From the NCBI RefSeq assembly GCF_038396765.1, contig NZ_CP150096.1:3889001-3953000 (forward strand): DNA of 64,000 nucleotides. The letters run 5' to 3'. The stretch comes from Chitinophaga caseinilytica (lineage in GTDB: Bacteria > Bacteroidota > Bacteroidia > Chitinophagales > Chitinophagaceae). This document shows, one piece after another, positions 1-9,460 of this stretch. The position numbers and the translations under genes are program-made. Below the pieces are notes generated by a model. It was not told the DNA's origin. It saw only the letters and a list, made by a program, of their open reading frames with translations, and made no database searches. Each line of letters opens with the position of its first letter. Position 1 is the stretch's first letter.

Positions 1-825
1 CTCGCACCCGGCACGTATCTGTTCAAGGTGAAAGCCTGCAACAACGACGAAGTCTGGAACACGGAGCCCACCACGCTGCAGATCGTCATCAAAATCCCGT
101 TCTGGCAGTCGCTCTGGTTCCGGTTCCTGCTATTGTTACTCATATTAGGTATAGCATATTATTTCTCCGCGCTGTATCTTGACTACAAGATCCGGAACGA
201 GAAACTGAAGCTGGAGAAGGAGCAGGCGGTAGACCAGGAGCGGGCGCGCATTTCGAGCGATATGCACGACGATCTGGGGTCTGGCCTGTCGACCATCAGG
301 CTGCTGAGCGAGATCGCGAAGCGGAAGATCAAGGATACCGGGCAAACGAAGGAAATCGAAAGGATTTCCGAAGCGGCGGGCGAGTTGGTGGACAAGATGA
401 GCGAGATCATCTGGGCCATGAGCTCCTCGAACGATTCGCTGGCTAACCTCATCGCGTATATGCGGAGCTTTGCGGCTGATTTCCTGGAGCATGCACATAT
501 CCAGCACCATTTCATCATCCCTGAAAGCATTCCCAACGTAAAACTGAACGGAGGCACCCGCCGGCATATCTACCTGGCCGTCAAGGAATCGCTGCACAAT
601 GTCGTGAAGCATTCCCAGGCCACGGAAGTGATCATCGAAGTGAAAGTGTTCAAAAATATGACGATCATGATCAAAGACAACGGGAAAGGATTTGACCCCG
701 AAAAGGTACGCCTGTTCGGCAATGGACTGAAGAACATCGAGAAGCGGATGCAGCAGGTGGGCGGGCAGGCCGACATCATTTCACAGAACGGGACGACAGT
801 TTTCTTAGATATACCATTAAATTAA
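1..825 (+). CDS. Sensor histidine kinase, C-terminal part (gene truncated by window start)
   Basis: The reading frame is open from base 1, so the true start lies upstream. The first visible residues (LAPGTYLFKVKA...) look like the end of a Y_Y_Y domain, which closes the periplasmic seven-bladed propeller region of Bacteroidota sensor kinases. A membrane segment follows at about visible residues 38-58, then a coiled linker, then a HisKA_3 domain with the phospho-acceptor His in ISSDMHDDLGSG (about visible residue 89), then an HATPase_c domain with NGKGFDP and GNGLKN motifs. This is the NarL/UhpB class, which phosphorylates LuxR-type regulators; the gene 85 bases downstream encodes exactly such a regulator, so the two are a cognate pair. 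The signal sensed cannot be told because the sensor part is outside the window. Confident in family, unknown ligand. Confidence 0.93.
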   Translation, partial: LAPGTYLFKVKACNNDEVWNTEPTTLQIVIKIPFWQSLWFRFLLLLLILGIAYYFSALYLDYKIRNEKLKLEKEQAVDQERARISSDMHDDLGSGLSTIRLLSEIAKRKIKDTGQTKEIERISEAAGELVDKMSEIIWAMSSSNDSLANLIAYMRSFAADFLEHAHIQHHFIIPESIPNVKLNGGTRRHIYLAVKESLHNVVKHSQATEVIIEVKVFKNMTIMIKDNGKGFDPEKVRLFGNGLKNIEKRMQQVGGQADIISQNGTTVFLDIPLN

Positions 826-841
826 TCTACATTTACTTTTT

Positions 842-859
842 ATAACATCTTGGTGTTAT
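842..859. repeat. Small inverted repeat between kinase and regulator genes
   Basis: ATAACATC and GGTGTTAT can pair (one G-U) around a TT loop, 17 bases after the kinase stop codon. There is no T-run behind it, so it is not a classical terminator. A partial -7-like box TACATTTA lies just upstream at 828-835, so the response regulator may have its own weak promoter. Function is inferred only. Confidence 0.3.
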
Positions 860-909
860 GACTTTAAATTGAAATGATGGTATATTCGAAAAAAAAGCTA
901 CAAAATAGC

Positions 910-1539
910 ATGGATATCATCTCTGTGGCTATTGTTGAAGACAATCACGATATCAGGCAAGCCATGGAGTTGTTGATCAATGGTTCTGAGGGATATGCGT
1001 GCATTGGCGCTTTCAACAATGCAGAAAATGCGCTTGAAAAGATTCCTCAGTTGTTACCCAATGTGGTGTTGATGGACTTTAATCTGCCGGGAATGAACGG
1101 TATAGAATGCATCGCACGCCTGAAGGGGGAATTCCCCGACATGCAGTTTATGATGCTGACGGTCTATGAAGATGACGACAAGATCTTTATGGCCCTGGAA
1201 GCAGGTGCCAGCGGTTATATCCTTAAAAAGACATCTCCCGGCGAATTGCTCGACGCCATCCGCGATCTTCATGAAGGCGGATCGCCCATGAGCTCGCAGA
1301 TCGCCAGAAGGGTAGTGGCCTACTTCCAGAAACAGGCCAAACCGAACCCGGCCCTCGAAGCACTGACTTCCCGCGAAAAAGAAATCCTCGACCAGCTGTC
1401 CAAAGGTTTCCTCTACAAGGAAATTGCCGGCAACCTGTTCATCAGTATCGAAACCGTACGCCGACATGTCCATAATATATATGAAAAGCTGCACGTGCGC
1501 AGCCGGACGGACGCGGTCAACAAATATTTTAACCGTTAA
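910..1539 (+). CDS. LuxR/NarL-family response regulator
   Basis: A 209-residue two-domain regulator. The N-terminal receiver domain has the acidic pair ED (residues 10-11), the phospho-acceptor Asp56 in VLMDFNLPG, and the conserved Lys in YILKKTSP. The C-terminal LuxR helix-turn-helix is LTSREKEILDQLSKG...ETVRRHVHNIYEKL. It should be phosphorylated by the kinase encoded immediately upstream and then bind DNA as a dimer. An ATG at 874 is in frame and would add 12 residues (MMVYSKKKLQNS); the ATG at 910 is preferred because receiver domains begin about two residues before the first beta strand (ISVAIVEDN). A terminator hairpin follows 26 bases after the stop codon. The target genes are unknown; the sigma/FecR/SusC cluster downstream has its own regulator. 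Confidence 0.93.
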   Translation: MDIISVAIVEDNHDIRQAMELLINGSEGYACIGAFNNAENALEKIPQLLPNVVLMDFNLPGMNGIECIARLKGEFPDMQFMMLTVYEDDDKIFMALEAGASGYILKKTSPGELLDAIRDLHEGGSPMSSQIARRVVAYFQKQAKPNPALEALTSREKEILDQLSKGFLYKEIAGNLFISIETVRRHVHNIYEKLHVRSRTDAVNKYFNR

Positions 1540-1565
1540 AGGTTGACTATTGCCATTTTTGACAG

Positions 1566-1594
1566 GGGCCTCCCGGCACAGGGGGCCCTTTTTC
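1566..1594 (+). terminator. Rho-independent terminator after the two-component system
   Basis: GGGCCTCC (1566-1573) pairs with GGGGGCCC (1581-1588), 8 bp with one G-U, loop CGGCACA, followed directly by TTTTTCTT. It separates the response regulator from the ECF sigma gene. Confidence 0.8.
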
Positions 1595-1708
1595 TTATCC
1601 TGCTCATAAAAGTATCCCGCTTCGGCACGATCCTATTAGGAAAGATTCCCGTTTTGTCCTACATTCAACTTCAATTTCCCCCTCTGTTTGAGCGCATTTG
1701 ACCACGAT

Positions 1709-2251
1709 ATGGATTGGATCCGGATGAAAAGCGGCGACCTCTCCGCGTTCGAGCGCCTGTATCGCGCGCACGTCCAGCCCATGATGCGCTACGGTCTCAA
1801 AATCACCGACGATCCCGCCCTGGTACAGGATTGCATCCAGGACCTGTTCGAAGAAACCTGGAAAAACCGCCAGCACCTTTCCGATACGCCTTATCCCAAA
1901 TATTATCTCCTCCGCGCGCTGCGCAATAAATTGTCTAAAGCCCTGTCCAAACAGTCGTTCGTCCGCAACGGCGAGCTGAACCTCGCTGCCGGCGAGCTCC
2001 TTTCCGGGTATGTGGAACTGGAGATCGTGGCGCGCGAAACGGAAACCCACAACCGCGAAACCCTCCGCCATCTGCTCGACGAGTTGCCCCGCCGCCAGCA
2101 GGAAGCCATCCACCTCCGTTTTTACCATAACGTGTCTTACGAAAACATCGCCGAGATGATGGATATGAACTATCAATCCGTCCTCAACCTCGTTCAGCGC
2201 GCGCTGAAAGCCCTGCGGAAAGGGTTTTCGGTAAAGGCTCCCCGCCGCTGA
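1709..2251 (+). CDS. ECF-type RNA polymerase sigma factor
   Basis: About 180 residues, normal for a Bacteroidota ECF (extracytoplasmic function) sigma factor. Region 2 (LSAFERLYRAHVQPMMRYGLKIT...LVQDCIQDLFEETWKN) and region 4 (LPRRQQEAIHLRFYHNVSYENIAEMMDMNYQSVLNLVQRALKALRK, with the -35-binding HTH) are both visible. It directs RNA polymerase to promoters controlled by the FecR protein encoded next, and probably to the SusC gene after that. The frame can start at TTG 1688 (seven residues longer) or ATG 1709; the ATG is chosen as the better codon, but the choice is not certain. The gap to fecR is 67 bases. This sigma/FecR/STN-SusC order is the standard trans-envelope signalling arrangement of the phylum. 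Confidence 0.92.
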   Translation: MDWIRMKSGDLSAFERLYRAHVQPMMRYGLKITDDPALVQDCIQDLFEETWKNRQHLSDTPYPKYYLLRALRNKLSKALSKQSFVRNGELNLAAGELLSGYVELEIVARETETHNRETLRHLLDELPRRQQEAIHLRFYHNVSYENIAEMMDMNYQSVLNLVQRALKALRKGFSVKAPRR

Positions 2252-2318
2252 AAAAATAATTCCCGAAAAGTGAGTATCCCGCCAATAATTCGTCCATTAC
2301 AGGATATATACGCTCCGC

Positions 2319-3392
2319 ATGCCATCATCCGAAGACAAACTGGAATCGCTGTTGCTCGACAACCGCTTTGTGGACTGGGTTCTCAACCCGGGAAGCAGGT
2401 ACGCGTCGTACTGGGAGTCCTGGTCTGCCGAGCGTGAGGAGAATGCCGAACTGGCCGCTAGCGCCCGCGCGATGGTGCTGGAGATCGGGATGGAAGAGGA
2501 ATACGGGGGAGAAGAAATGCCGGCCGGCGAAGTGGACGCGCTTTTCGGAAAGATCCGGGAAGGCATCGGCGAAAGGGAACGGCATCGCATGCGCCCCCTC
2601 CGCTGGACCGCAATTGCGGCAGCCATAGCATTGCTGGTAGCCGCCGGTGGATGGATGCTTTTCCGCGGAGAAGCGAAATTGAAAGAAGTAGCAACCGTGG
2701 CAGAAGGGCGCTCGCCCGAAGTGGTACGGTTCAACGGCAACTCCGGCAGCCAGGCGCTTTTTCTGCCCGATGGCTCCAGGGTTGTGCTGGGCAAAGGCGC
2801 GCGCATCGCGTACAACCTGTTGATGGACGGCAGTAAACGCGAAGTGAAACTGACGGGAGAAGCCTTTTTCGACGTAGTCCCCAATCCGCAGCAACCGTTT
2901 TATATATATACCGACAAGATGGTCGTGAAGGTGCTGGGCACCAGCTTCCGGGTGAAAGCTTCCGGCGCGGAGGAATCCGTGGCGGTGAGCACCGGCAAGG
3001 TGTCTGTCTACCTGAAAGGGCAAGACCTGGAGCAGCGCGCGGCGAGCATTGTGATGCCAAGGCAGTTGTGCCGCTACGAAGCCGCGCTGCAGGAGCTGGT
3101 CACCGAAGATTTCGGCGGCAACTTCGTTCAGGAAGCAGAACTGGCCAAACTGAAAACCCTGGTGTTCGAAGAAGCGCCCGTGGCCGAAGTGCTCCGCGCA
3201 CTCGAGACCCATTACGCCATCCCCATCACATTCGACGCAGACACGTTTAAGAACTGTTATATCACGCTGACGCTTGGAAATGAAAGCCTTGAGGAAATAT
3301 TGAAAGTCATTACCAGGACTATCGACGCATCGTACACTATGAGTACTTACGGCATCCGTGTAGAAGGAAATGGGTGCCAGAATGAACAATGA
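2319..3392 (+). CDS. FecR family anti-sigma / signal transducer protein
   Basis: 357 residues. A cytoplasmic N-terminal region (1-90) would hold the sigma factor. One membrane segment lies at about 95-115 (WTAIAAAIALLVAAGGWMLF). The periplasmic FecR domain at about 125-225 includes FNGNSGSQALFLPDGSRVVLGKGARI and GEAFFDV. A C-terminal DUF4974-like domain (about 270-350, LKTLVFEEAPVAEVLRALETHYAIPITF) closes the protein. In this family the periplasmic part senses a signal relayed by the N-terminal STN domain of a TonB-dependent transporter, here the SusC-like protein encoded 144 bases downstream, and then releases the ECF sigma factor encoded upstream. Length and domain order are typical. Confidence 0.93.
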   Translation: MPSSEDKLESLLLDNRFVDWVLNPGSRYASYWESWSAEREENAELAASARAMVLEIGMEEEYGGEEMPAGEVDALFGKIREGIGERERHRMRPLRWTAIAAAIALLVAAGGWMLFRGEAKLKEVATVAEGRSPEVVRFNGNSGSQALFLPDGSRVVLGKGARIAYNLLMDGSKREVKLTGEAFFDVVPNPQQPFYIYTDKMVVKVLGTSFRVKASGAEESVAVSTGKVSVYLKGQDLEQRAASIVMPRQLCRYEAALQELVTEDFGGNFVQEAELAKLKTLVFEEAPVAEVLRALETHYAIPITFDADTFKNCYITLTLGNESLEEILKVITRTIDASYTMSTYGIRVEGNGCQNEQ

Positions 3393-3536
3393 AATAGATT
3401 AATTAAAAACTAAACTCAGACAACCAAAATGAACGCATGAGACTGACCGGAGCAGTCCGGACGATCTGTGCCCTGCGGCTAATCCCCCGCAGCGACGGCG
3501 TTTGCCTTTAAATTAATTGCTAAATCGTTTAATGTT

Positions 3537-6500
3537 ATGAAGAAGAGCTATTCCACATCGAGGATGCGCGCGTGCCTGTACGGCATGCTGGCCCTCACCA
3601 CCGCTTTGCCGGCCGGGGCCCGTGCAAATGCGGAACAGGGCGTGCTTGACAGAAAGCTCACCCTGTCTATCGAGCACGAAGCCTTCAGGGGCGTGCTGGA
3701 GAAGATCAGCCGCAAGGCCGACGTGAAATTCTCCTATACCCGCAACACGATCCCGGAGAAAGAAAAAGTTACTTTACGGGCGAAAGACGAAGCCCTGTCG
3801 AAAGTGTTCGACGAGCTGTTCCAGCCCTATAATATCAACTACGAAGCCATCGGCAGCCAGATCGTCCTGAAACGCCAGCGGATCGGCGCGATGGCCGGCG
3901 GCATGGAAGAGATGGACGAAGCCATCGCCGCGATGGCTTTCAAGAAAATCAGCGGTGTTGTCCGCGATGCGGTGACCAATGCCGCCATCCCCGGCGTAAC
4001 GGTGGTGGTAAAAGGCAGCACCAAAGGCACTTCCAGCAACGGCGAAGGCCGCTTCGAAGTAGATGCCAACGAAGGCGACGTGCTCGTGTTCTCGGCCATC
4101 GGCTTCAAGTCGAAGGAAGTGACCGTTTCGGGGGAAAACAGTTATAACATTTCGCTGGAGACCGATGAAAAAGGGCTCGGTGAAGTGGTGGTGACGGCCC
4201 TCGGCGTGAAACGCTCGCCCCGTTCCCTCGGTTATGCCGTGCAGAACGTGAAAGGCAGCGAGATCACCATCGCACAGGCGCCTACGATCGCACAGGGCCT
4301 CATGGGCAAGGTGGCCGGCCTCCAGATCAGCAACGCCTCCGGCGGCGTGGAAGGTGGCTCCTCCCGCGTGGTGGTGCGCGGCAATACCACGCTCACCGGC
4401 GATAACCGCGCCATGGTGGTGGTAGACGGCGTCCCCATCAACAACGATCCCATCAACAACAACGGCCTCAACAACGGCGGCGGCGCGCTCGGGCTGAACA
4501 AAGGAGCGGACATCTCCGGTTATAACGACTGGGGCACCGGCCTGAACTTCATCAATCCGGAAGACATCGAAAGCGTGACCGTGCTCAAAGGCCCCGCGGC
4601 TTCGGCGCTCTACGGATCCCGCGGCGGCAACGGCGTGGTGATGGTAACCCGCAAGAAGGGCACGCAGCGCAAAGGGCTCGGCGTGGAATATTCCTACTCC
4701 GCCCGCAAAACCCAGGTCTATGAATACCTCGATTTCCAGAACGATTTCGGTTCAGGGCTCGTAGGCTCGCTGTGGACGGCCGACCAGCAGAAACAATTCC
4801 CCGTGAACGGCGCCGGCAAACGCTACCAGATCGGTACCTACACCGGCAGCTATGCGGCCGGCGACTATAAAACCGGCGCATACGGTATGCTGCCCTATAA
4901 CAACAGCACCCAGGCCTGGGATCTCTTTTCCTTCCCCAGCGGCCTTTCCTGGGGCCCGAAGTTCGACAACCAGCCCATCCTCTGGTACGATGGCGTTGAG
5001 CGCCCGTATTCCGCGCAGCCCGACAACTGGAAGGCGTTCTTCCCCGACGGGAATGTAAACCAGCACAACGTTTCGCTTTCCGGTGGAGGCGAATACGGCA
5101 CCATTCGCATTTCCTACACGCGAGACGATAGCAAGGCCAACATCCCCAATTCAAAATACAATACCAATACGTTCAACCTCGGTTCCAGCATCAAGGTGAG
5201 CAAGATTTTGACGGCGGATGTGACCGCCAGCTATATCAGCTACTACCGTTTGAATACGCCGCCGATCGGTTCCGGCAACTACCTCGCAGGGATGAGCTAC
5301 GCCGCCACGCGCGATTACCGCCCCGATGTGGACAAGATGAACAACTTCACGCCGCAGGGCGCGCGCAGGGACGTGGGCAACTCCAGCAACTTCCCCGCCG
5401 GATCGCCCGCATATCCCTTCTATTCCTACATGACGAACGCCTGGTGGAACATCGAAAAGAACAACACCGAGCTTCGCCGTAACCAGCTGTTGGGCGGTAT
5501 CCGCCTCACGGCCAACCTGACCGATTGGCTGACCCTCACCGGCCAGGGCAGCATCGATAATTCCAACGACGCTACCGAGATCCGCGAGTACCCGAAAAAT
5601 ATCCAGGGAACAGACGGCGCCTATCGCGAAGCCAATTCCCAGAACCTCAGCCGCAACCTTACTGCCATGGCCCGCATTCATAAAGAAGGGCTGGGTAACG
5701 GGGATTTCAACGCCAGCCTGACGGGTGGTGTGGAACAATTCTACCGGAAAGATTATACGGTGAGCGCATCCACCAAAGGTTTGCTGCTCAGTCCGTTCGT
5801 GTTTGCGCTGAAAAATGGTTCCGAAGTGCCCGATGCGCCGAGCGAAATCCGCTATCAGCAGAAGATCAACTCCACCTTCGGATTCCTCGACCTGTCGTTC
5901 CGCAATTATCTCTATTTGCAGATCACGGCGCGTAACGACTGGTCGTCGACCCTCGCCAGGGAATTCAACTCCTATTTCTATCCTTCCGCGAACCTCAGCT
6001 ACGTATTCTCCGACGGCATTCCGGCCGTACGCGAAGCAATGCCCTGGCTGAGCTTCGGCAAGGTGAGCCTTTCCTACGCGGAAACGGGCAGTGGCACTAC
6101 GCCTTTCAGCATCCACAACCTGCTGACCGTAAACAATATCAACGGACAGGCTTCCCAAACGTTCCAGAACGCGCTGAAGCTCCCCGACGTGAAGCCCCAA
6201 CGCAGCCGTCAGTTCGAACTGGGCCTGCAGCTGGGATTCCTCGACAACAGGCTGAACGTGGAATTGACGGGCTACACGATGAAAACGTACGACCAGATCC
6301 TGGACGGTACCTTGCCGCAGTCTGCCGGGTTTACTTCCGTGGTGCTGAACCGCGGGTCCCTGGGGAACAAGGGGCTGGAACTGGTGATCAACGCAACGCC
6401 CGTTCGCACGAAGGATTTCTCCTGGACGATCGGTCTGAATGCTGCGCATAATACCAATAAAGTGCTGGCGCTGGATGAAGGGGTGGATAACCTCGGCATC

Positions 6501-7313
6501 GGTAACTTCTTCGGCGGCAGCGGTGTTTCCACCCGCCTGAAAGTGGGCGAAAGCTACGGTACGCTGTACGGCAAGGATTTCACTTACCTGAACGGAAAGA
6601 AAGTGCTGAAAAGGGCCGTGAACCCTCAATCGCAGCTGCCTTTGACCTACACGGTGAATGGTACAACCTACTATGCAGGCACACAATGGGTGCTGACGCC
6701 TTCCGAAGTGCCCATCGGCGATGTTACCCCGAAACTGACCGGCGGTATATCCAACACGTTCCGGTATAAGGACTTCTCCCTGTACGTACTGGCCGACGCG
6801 AAGATCGGTGGCGATACCTACTTCGGTACCTACGCCGCGGCAATGGGCAACGGCCTGCTGCAGGAAACCGTGAAAGAGCGCAATGGCGGCGGTGTGCCGC
6901 TGGTGTACCCTGATGGAACGCAATCCAACACCGGTATCGTTTTCGACGGGGTGTTCGCAGACGGGAAACAGAACACCGACGTGGTGGCAGCTCCCTGGTA
7001 TTACCTCATGACTTACACTTCCTGGAACCACCTCGGTGTGCCGCGTTCCGCTTCGGTGTTCGAGAACTCGTGGATGAAGCTGCGTGAAACGGCGCTGACG
7101 TATCAGCTGCCCTACAACGTAGTGCGGAAAACGAAAGTACTCCAGGGATTGAGCGTGTCGCTCATCGGCCGCGACCTGTTCTACATTTTCACCACCATTC
7201 CGAAAGGGCTGAACCCCGAAGGCGTGAACGGTATCGGGAACCAACAGGGTATCGAATACTCTTCCATGCCGCGGATCCGTTCCTTCGGTTTCACCGTGAA
7301 AGCATCCCTCTAA
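3537..7313 (+). CDS. SusC/RagA family TonB-linked outer membrane protein with STN signalling domain
   Basis: 1258 residues. A signal peptide is at about 1-30 (MLALTTALPAGARA). An STN domain follows at about 38-115 (LTLSIEHEAFRGVLEKISRKADVKFSYT), which is the part that talks to FecR. A CarboxypepD_reg-like domain is at about 137-207 (ISGVVRDAVTNAAIPGVTVVVKGS), then a plug domain from about 215 (EVVVTALGVKRSPRSLGYAVQNV, later GNTTLTGDNRAMVVVDGVPI and LKGPAASALYGSRGGNGVVMVTRK), and a large beta-barrel to the C-terminus (RSFGFTVKASL). It imports an oligomeric nutrient together with the SusD-like lipoprotein encoded 18 bases downstream. The STN domain and the upstream sigma/FecR pair make this a self-inducing transporter. 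No glycosidase or peptidase is encoded nearby, so the substrate cannot be named. Confidence 0.95.
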   Translation: MKKSYSTSRMRACLYGMLALTTALPAGARANAEQGVLDRKLTLSIEHEAFRGVLEKISRKADVKFSYTRNTIPEKEKVTLRAKDEALSKVFDELFQPYNINYEAIGSQIVLKRQRIGAMAGGMEEMDEAIAAMAFKKISGVVRDAVTNAAIPGVTVVVKGSTKGTSSNGEGRFEVDANEGDVLVFSAIGFKSKEVTVSGENSYNISLETDEKGLGEVVVTALGVKRSPRSLGYAVQNVKGSEITIAQAPTIAQGLMGKVAGLQISNASGGVEGGSSRVVVRGNTTLTGDNRAMVVVDGVPINNDPINNNGLNNGGGALGLNKGADISGYNDWGTGLNFINPEDIESVTVLKGPAASALYGSRGGNGVVMVTRKKGTQRKGLGVEYSYSARKTQVYEYLDFQNDFGSGLVGSLWTADQQKQFPVNGAGKRYQIGTYTGSYAAGDYKTGAYGMLPYNNSTQAWDLFSFPSGLSWGPKFDNQPILWYDGVERPYSAQPDNWKAFFPDGNVNQHNVSLSGGGEYGTIRISYTRDDSKANIPNSKYNTNTFNLGSSIKVSKILTADVTASYISYYRLNTPPIGSGNYLAGMSYAATRDYRPDVDKMNNFTPQGARRDVGNSSNFPAGSPAYPFYSYMTNAWWNIEKNNTELRRNQLLGGIRLTANLTDWLTLTGQGSIDNSNDATEIREYPKNIQGTDGAYREANSQNLSRNLTAMARIHKEGLGNGDFNASLTGGVEQFYRKDYTVSASTKGLLLSPFVFALKNGSEVPDAPSEIRYQQKINSTFGFLDLSFRNYLYLQITARNDWSSTLAREFNSYFYPSANLSYVFSDGIPAVREAMPWLSFGKVSLSYAETGSGTTPFSIHNLLTVNNINGQASQTFQNALKLPDVKPQRSRQFELGLQLGFLDNRLNVELTGYTMKTYDQILDGTLPQSAGFTSVVLNRGSLGNKGLELVINATPVRTKDFSWTIGLNAAHNTNKVLALDEGVDNLGIGNFFGGSGVSTRLKVGESYGTLYGKDFTYLNGKKVLKRAVNPQSQLPLTYTVNGTTYYAGTQWVLTPSEVPIGDVTPKLTGGISNTFRYKDFSLYVLADAKIGGDTYFGTYAAAMGNGLLQETVKERNGGGVPLVYPDGTQSNTGIVFDGVFADGKQNTDVVAAPWYYLMTYTSWNHLGVPRSASVFENSWMKLRETALTYQLPYNVVRKTKVLQGLSVSLIGRDLFYIFTTIPKGLNPEGVNGIGNQQGIEYSSMPRIRSFGFTVKASL

Positions 7314-7331
7314 TCTCAAAACGAAAAGCAC

Positions 7332-8947
7332 ATGAAAAGCATCATATATAGTTTGCTGGCCTGCGGGCTCCTGATCGGGGGCGGTTCTTGCAGGAAGGGG
7401 TTCGAAGATCTGAACAGACCTTACAGCGACGCAGACGAAAGCAGGATCAATATCCCAGGGTTGTATAACGGACTGGTGGAATCGTTCACCAAATATGGCG
7501 ACGATGCGCTCAATGTGAGCCTCCTGTATCCCATCACCAATCAACAGGCCTATCAGAATACCCTCGCGCCGTACGTGAACTACGCCGGCGGTTTCTGGGG
7601 GAACTATTATCCCGCGCTGCACAACTACCGCGCGCTCATCCGGCTCATCGATCAGCAGCCCGACGCGGCTTCTTTCTCGAACGTGCGTTATATGGCCACT
7701 ATTCTGCTGGCTTCCCGTACGCTGCGGATGGTCGATTATTACGGGGATATTCCCTACAGCAAAGCCGTGAGCGCGGCAGACGGGCCGGCGTTCTTCCGCG
7801 TGCCGTACGATAAGCAGGCCGATATTTACAAAAGCGTGCTGGCTGATCTGAAAACCGCTACGGACGGGCTTACCACCGCTGCCGGCCAAACCAGCATCGG
7901 CGCGTCGGAAAGCTTCCTGAAAAACGACATCGATGCCTGGCGCAAGTTCGGCAACGCCCTGCGCCTCCGGTATGCGGTGCGGTTGTACAATAAGGAAAAC
8001 GCGCTGTCTGGCCAGATCATTACCGATATCATCGGCGGCAACAAACCCTTGCCCAATAACCAGAACGTAGCGGCTACCGATATCTGGAAAGACAATTTCG
8101 GCCTCTGGCCCAATAACTTCTCGAACGCCGGCACCTTCGCCGCGCTCGACGCCAAGTGGAATTCCTACGCTGAACTGTCTATCTCCAACATGCGGATGAG
8201 CAGCAACGTATGGCAGCAGATGTCGTCCAGCAACGATTCCAGCGGAGCAGGTATTTTCGACCCGCGCTGCAAGGTGTTCTATATGACCAGCAACCGCGAC
8301 AAATGGGCGCCGCAGCCGCAAGACGGATCGCAGCCCGAAGGCGGAAGGCCGTACGAAGGGGGATGACGGTGCGCCGGCCTATCGGTACGGACATCGCCAA
8401 TAAATTCTCCTGCGTGAACCTCTACATGGCGGCAGACCGCGTTTACCAGCCGATCCTCATCATTACCGAAGCCGACGTCCATTTGCTGAAAGCGGAAATT
8501 TATCAGCGCGGGATGGGCGTTGCGAAGGATATCGTGAAAGCGAAAGCCGAGTACGAAGCCGGTTTGCGCTCGTCCGTAGAATTCTGGTACGGTTATGCGA
8601 ACAATTCCCCGTTCTGGGGCACCAAGCCCGCTGCGCCGACCGTTCTGCAGATGACGGCTTTCCTGACCAATCCGAAAGTGCTGTACAACGGGGCGAACGA
8701 TGCCGACGCATTGCGCAAGATCGCCACGCAGGCATGGCTGGCCACGATGTTCCAACCCTGGGAAGCCTGGGCCATCGTCAGGAGGACCGGCCTCACGCCC
8801 AAAGACCCGAACTACGCGCCGAGTGTGGTGAACAAACTGCCTTACCCGGACGATGAAAATATCAATAACCACGAAAACTGGCAGGCGGCTACCGGCGGTG
8901 CGAGCCCTGGCCAGCAGGTATTGCAAAAAATCTACTGGATGCCTTAA
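7332..8947 (+). pseudogene. SusD/RagB family nutrient-binding outer membrane lipoprotein, frameshifted (probably a sequence error)
   Basis: The first part (7332-8366, 344 codons) starts with a lipoprotein signal peptide (lipobox LLIGGGSC) and reads like the SusD-like_2 family (FEDLNRPYSDADE, DYYGDIPYSKAV). It stops abruptly at TGA 8364-8366. The rest continues in another frame from about 8363 (GTDIANKFSCVNLYMAADRVYQPILIITEADVHLLKAEIYQRG, ending WEAWAIVRRTGL...VLQKIYWMP). Adding one G to the G5 run at 8358-8362 joins the two parts as ...RPYEGGMTVRRPIGTDIANKFS and gives a 538-residue protein, the normal family size. The product would sit on the cell surface as the lid of the SusC transporter encoded upstream. 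The break is either a base missing from the assembly or a recent mutation; five similar breaks in the window favour the first. Confidence 0.85.
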
Positions 8948-8980
8948 TTGAGCAACCCGGTCGAATATGGAGCACTGACA

Positions 8981-9012
8981 GGCCGTCTGCGTTTGCAGGC
9001 GGCCTTTTTTCT
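8981..9012 (+). terminator. Rho-independent terminator after the first SusC/SusD pair
   Basis: GGCCGTCTGC (8981-8990) pairs with GCAGGCGGCC (8995-9004), 10 bp with one G-U, loop GTTT, followed by TTTTTTCTT. It ends the sigma/FecR/SusC/SusD transcription unit. Confidence 0.9.
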
Positions 9013-9073
9013 TATCGGGCGGAAAAAGATGCCAAACCACTAACAGGAAAATGAAATTTTTCCGATATTAGTA

Positions 9074-9106
9074 TTGATAAAGCGTATAATTCACGCTTTA
9101 TTTTTG
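9074..9106 (+). promoter_or_regulatory. Candidate Bacteroidota promoter for the second SusC/SusD operon
   Basis: TTG (9074-9076), 22-base spacer, then TATTTTTG (9099-9106), a full match to the TAnnTTTG -7 consensus. Predicted start point is near 9113, placing the palindrome at 9116-9129 at the transcription start. Confidence 0.5.
9078..9100. repeat. Inverted repeat inside the promoter spacer
   Basis: TAAAGCGT (9078-9085) and ACGCTTTA (9093-9100) are exact inverted copies 7 bases apart. The T-run after it makes it resemble a terminator, but it lies between the -33 and -7 elements, so a protein-binding site is at least as likely. Confidence 0.45.
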
Positions 9107-9115
9107 CCGGTTATA

Positions 9116-9129
9116 TGCAAACGATTGCA
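9116..9129. promoter_or_regulatory. LacI-family-type operator palindrome
   Basis: TGCAAACGATTGCA matches the LacI/CcpA-class operator pattern TGnAAACGnTTnCA, with the central CG typical of that family. It overlaps the predicted transcription start of the second SusC operon, a position suited to repression. No LacI-family gene is in the window, so the regulator would be encoded elsewhere. Confidence 0.5.
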
Positions 9130-9460
9130 CTGAAATGGTGAGAGCCGGCTACAGAAAAGATTCCACGGGATGAGAACGATGCCATTTTTCCCATCGTAAC
9201 ATCCGCTTCCACGATACCGCTCCCCCGGGAGGGCATGCCTATTTGCCCGTTCAGTTCCGGCGGCACGCAGCGGCACGTCTGCAGTTCACACGTAATGCCA
9301 TGCGGTAAACGCATGCGCCTAACGCTATGACTGTATGACCTATTATGCACATACCAGCTTTCCACGCCGCAGATGCAGGAGCCCCGCAGCTCCGGCAAAC
9401 CTTCTTTTGCCCGCAGGGCGCATTCCTTCCCATTATTTCCAGTTTTTAAAAATTCCATGT

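Larger units (their letters stand above)
9013..9460 (+). other. Regulatory region and long leader in front of the second SusC gene
   Basis: 448 bases with no convincing gene on either strand. The left end holds a candidate promoter (9074-9106), an inverted repeat (9078-9100) and a LacI-type palindrome (9116-9129), each listed separately. If transcription starts just after the -7 box, the messenger has an untranslated leader of roughly 350 bases before the ATG at 9461. The leader has no T-run hairpin, and I could not recognise a known riboswitch in it. The forward frame stays open from 9335, but that extension lacks a signal peptide and looks non-coding. Confidence 0.5.

Noticed and set aside
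5151..8321. 1056-codon open frame on the minus strand opposite the first SusC/SusD genes
   Set aside because: It is antisense to two well-supported genes, contains no recognisable domain and has the His/Arg/Val-rich look of GC-rich shadow frames.
9078..9105. Terminator reading of the TAAAGCGT/ACGCTTTA hairpin
   Set aside because: It has a T-run, but it falls exactly within a promoter and no transcript needs to end there, since a strong terminator lies at 8981-9012. An operator is more likely.
9335..9460. In-frame N-terminal extension of the second SusC starting at ATG 9335
   Set aside because: The extra 42 residues have no signal-peptide character, and the signal peptide begins correctly after the ATG at 9461.
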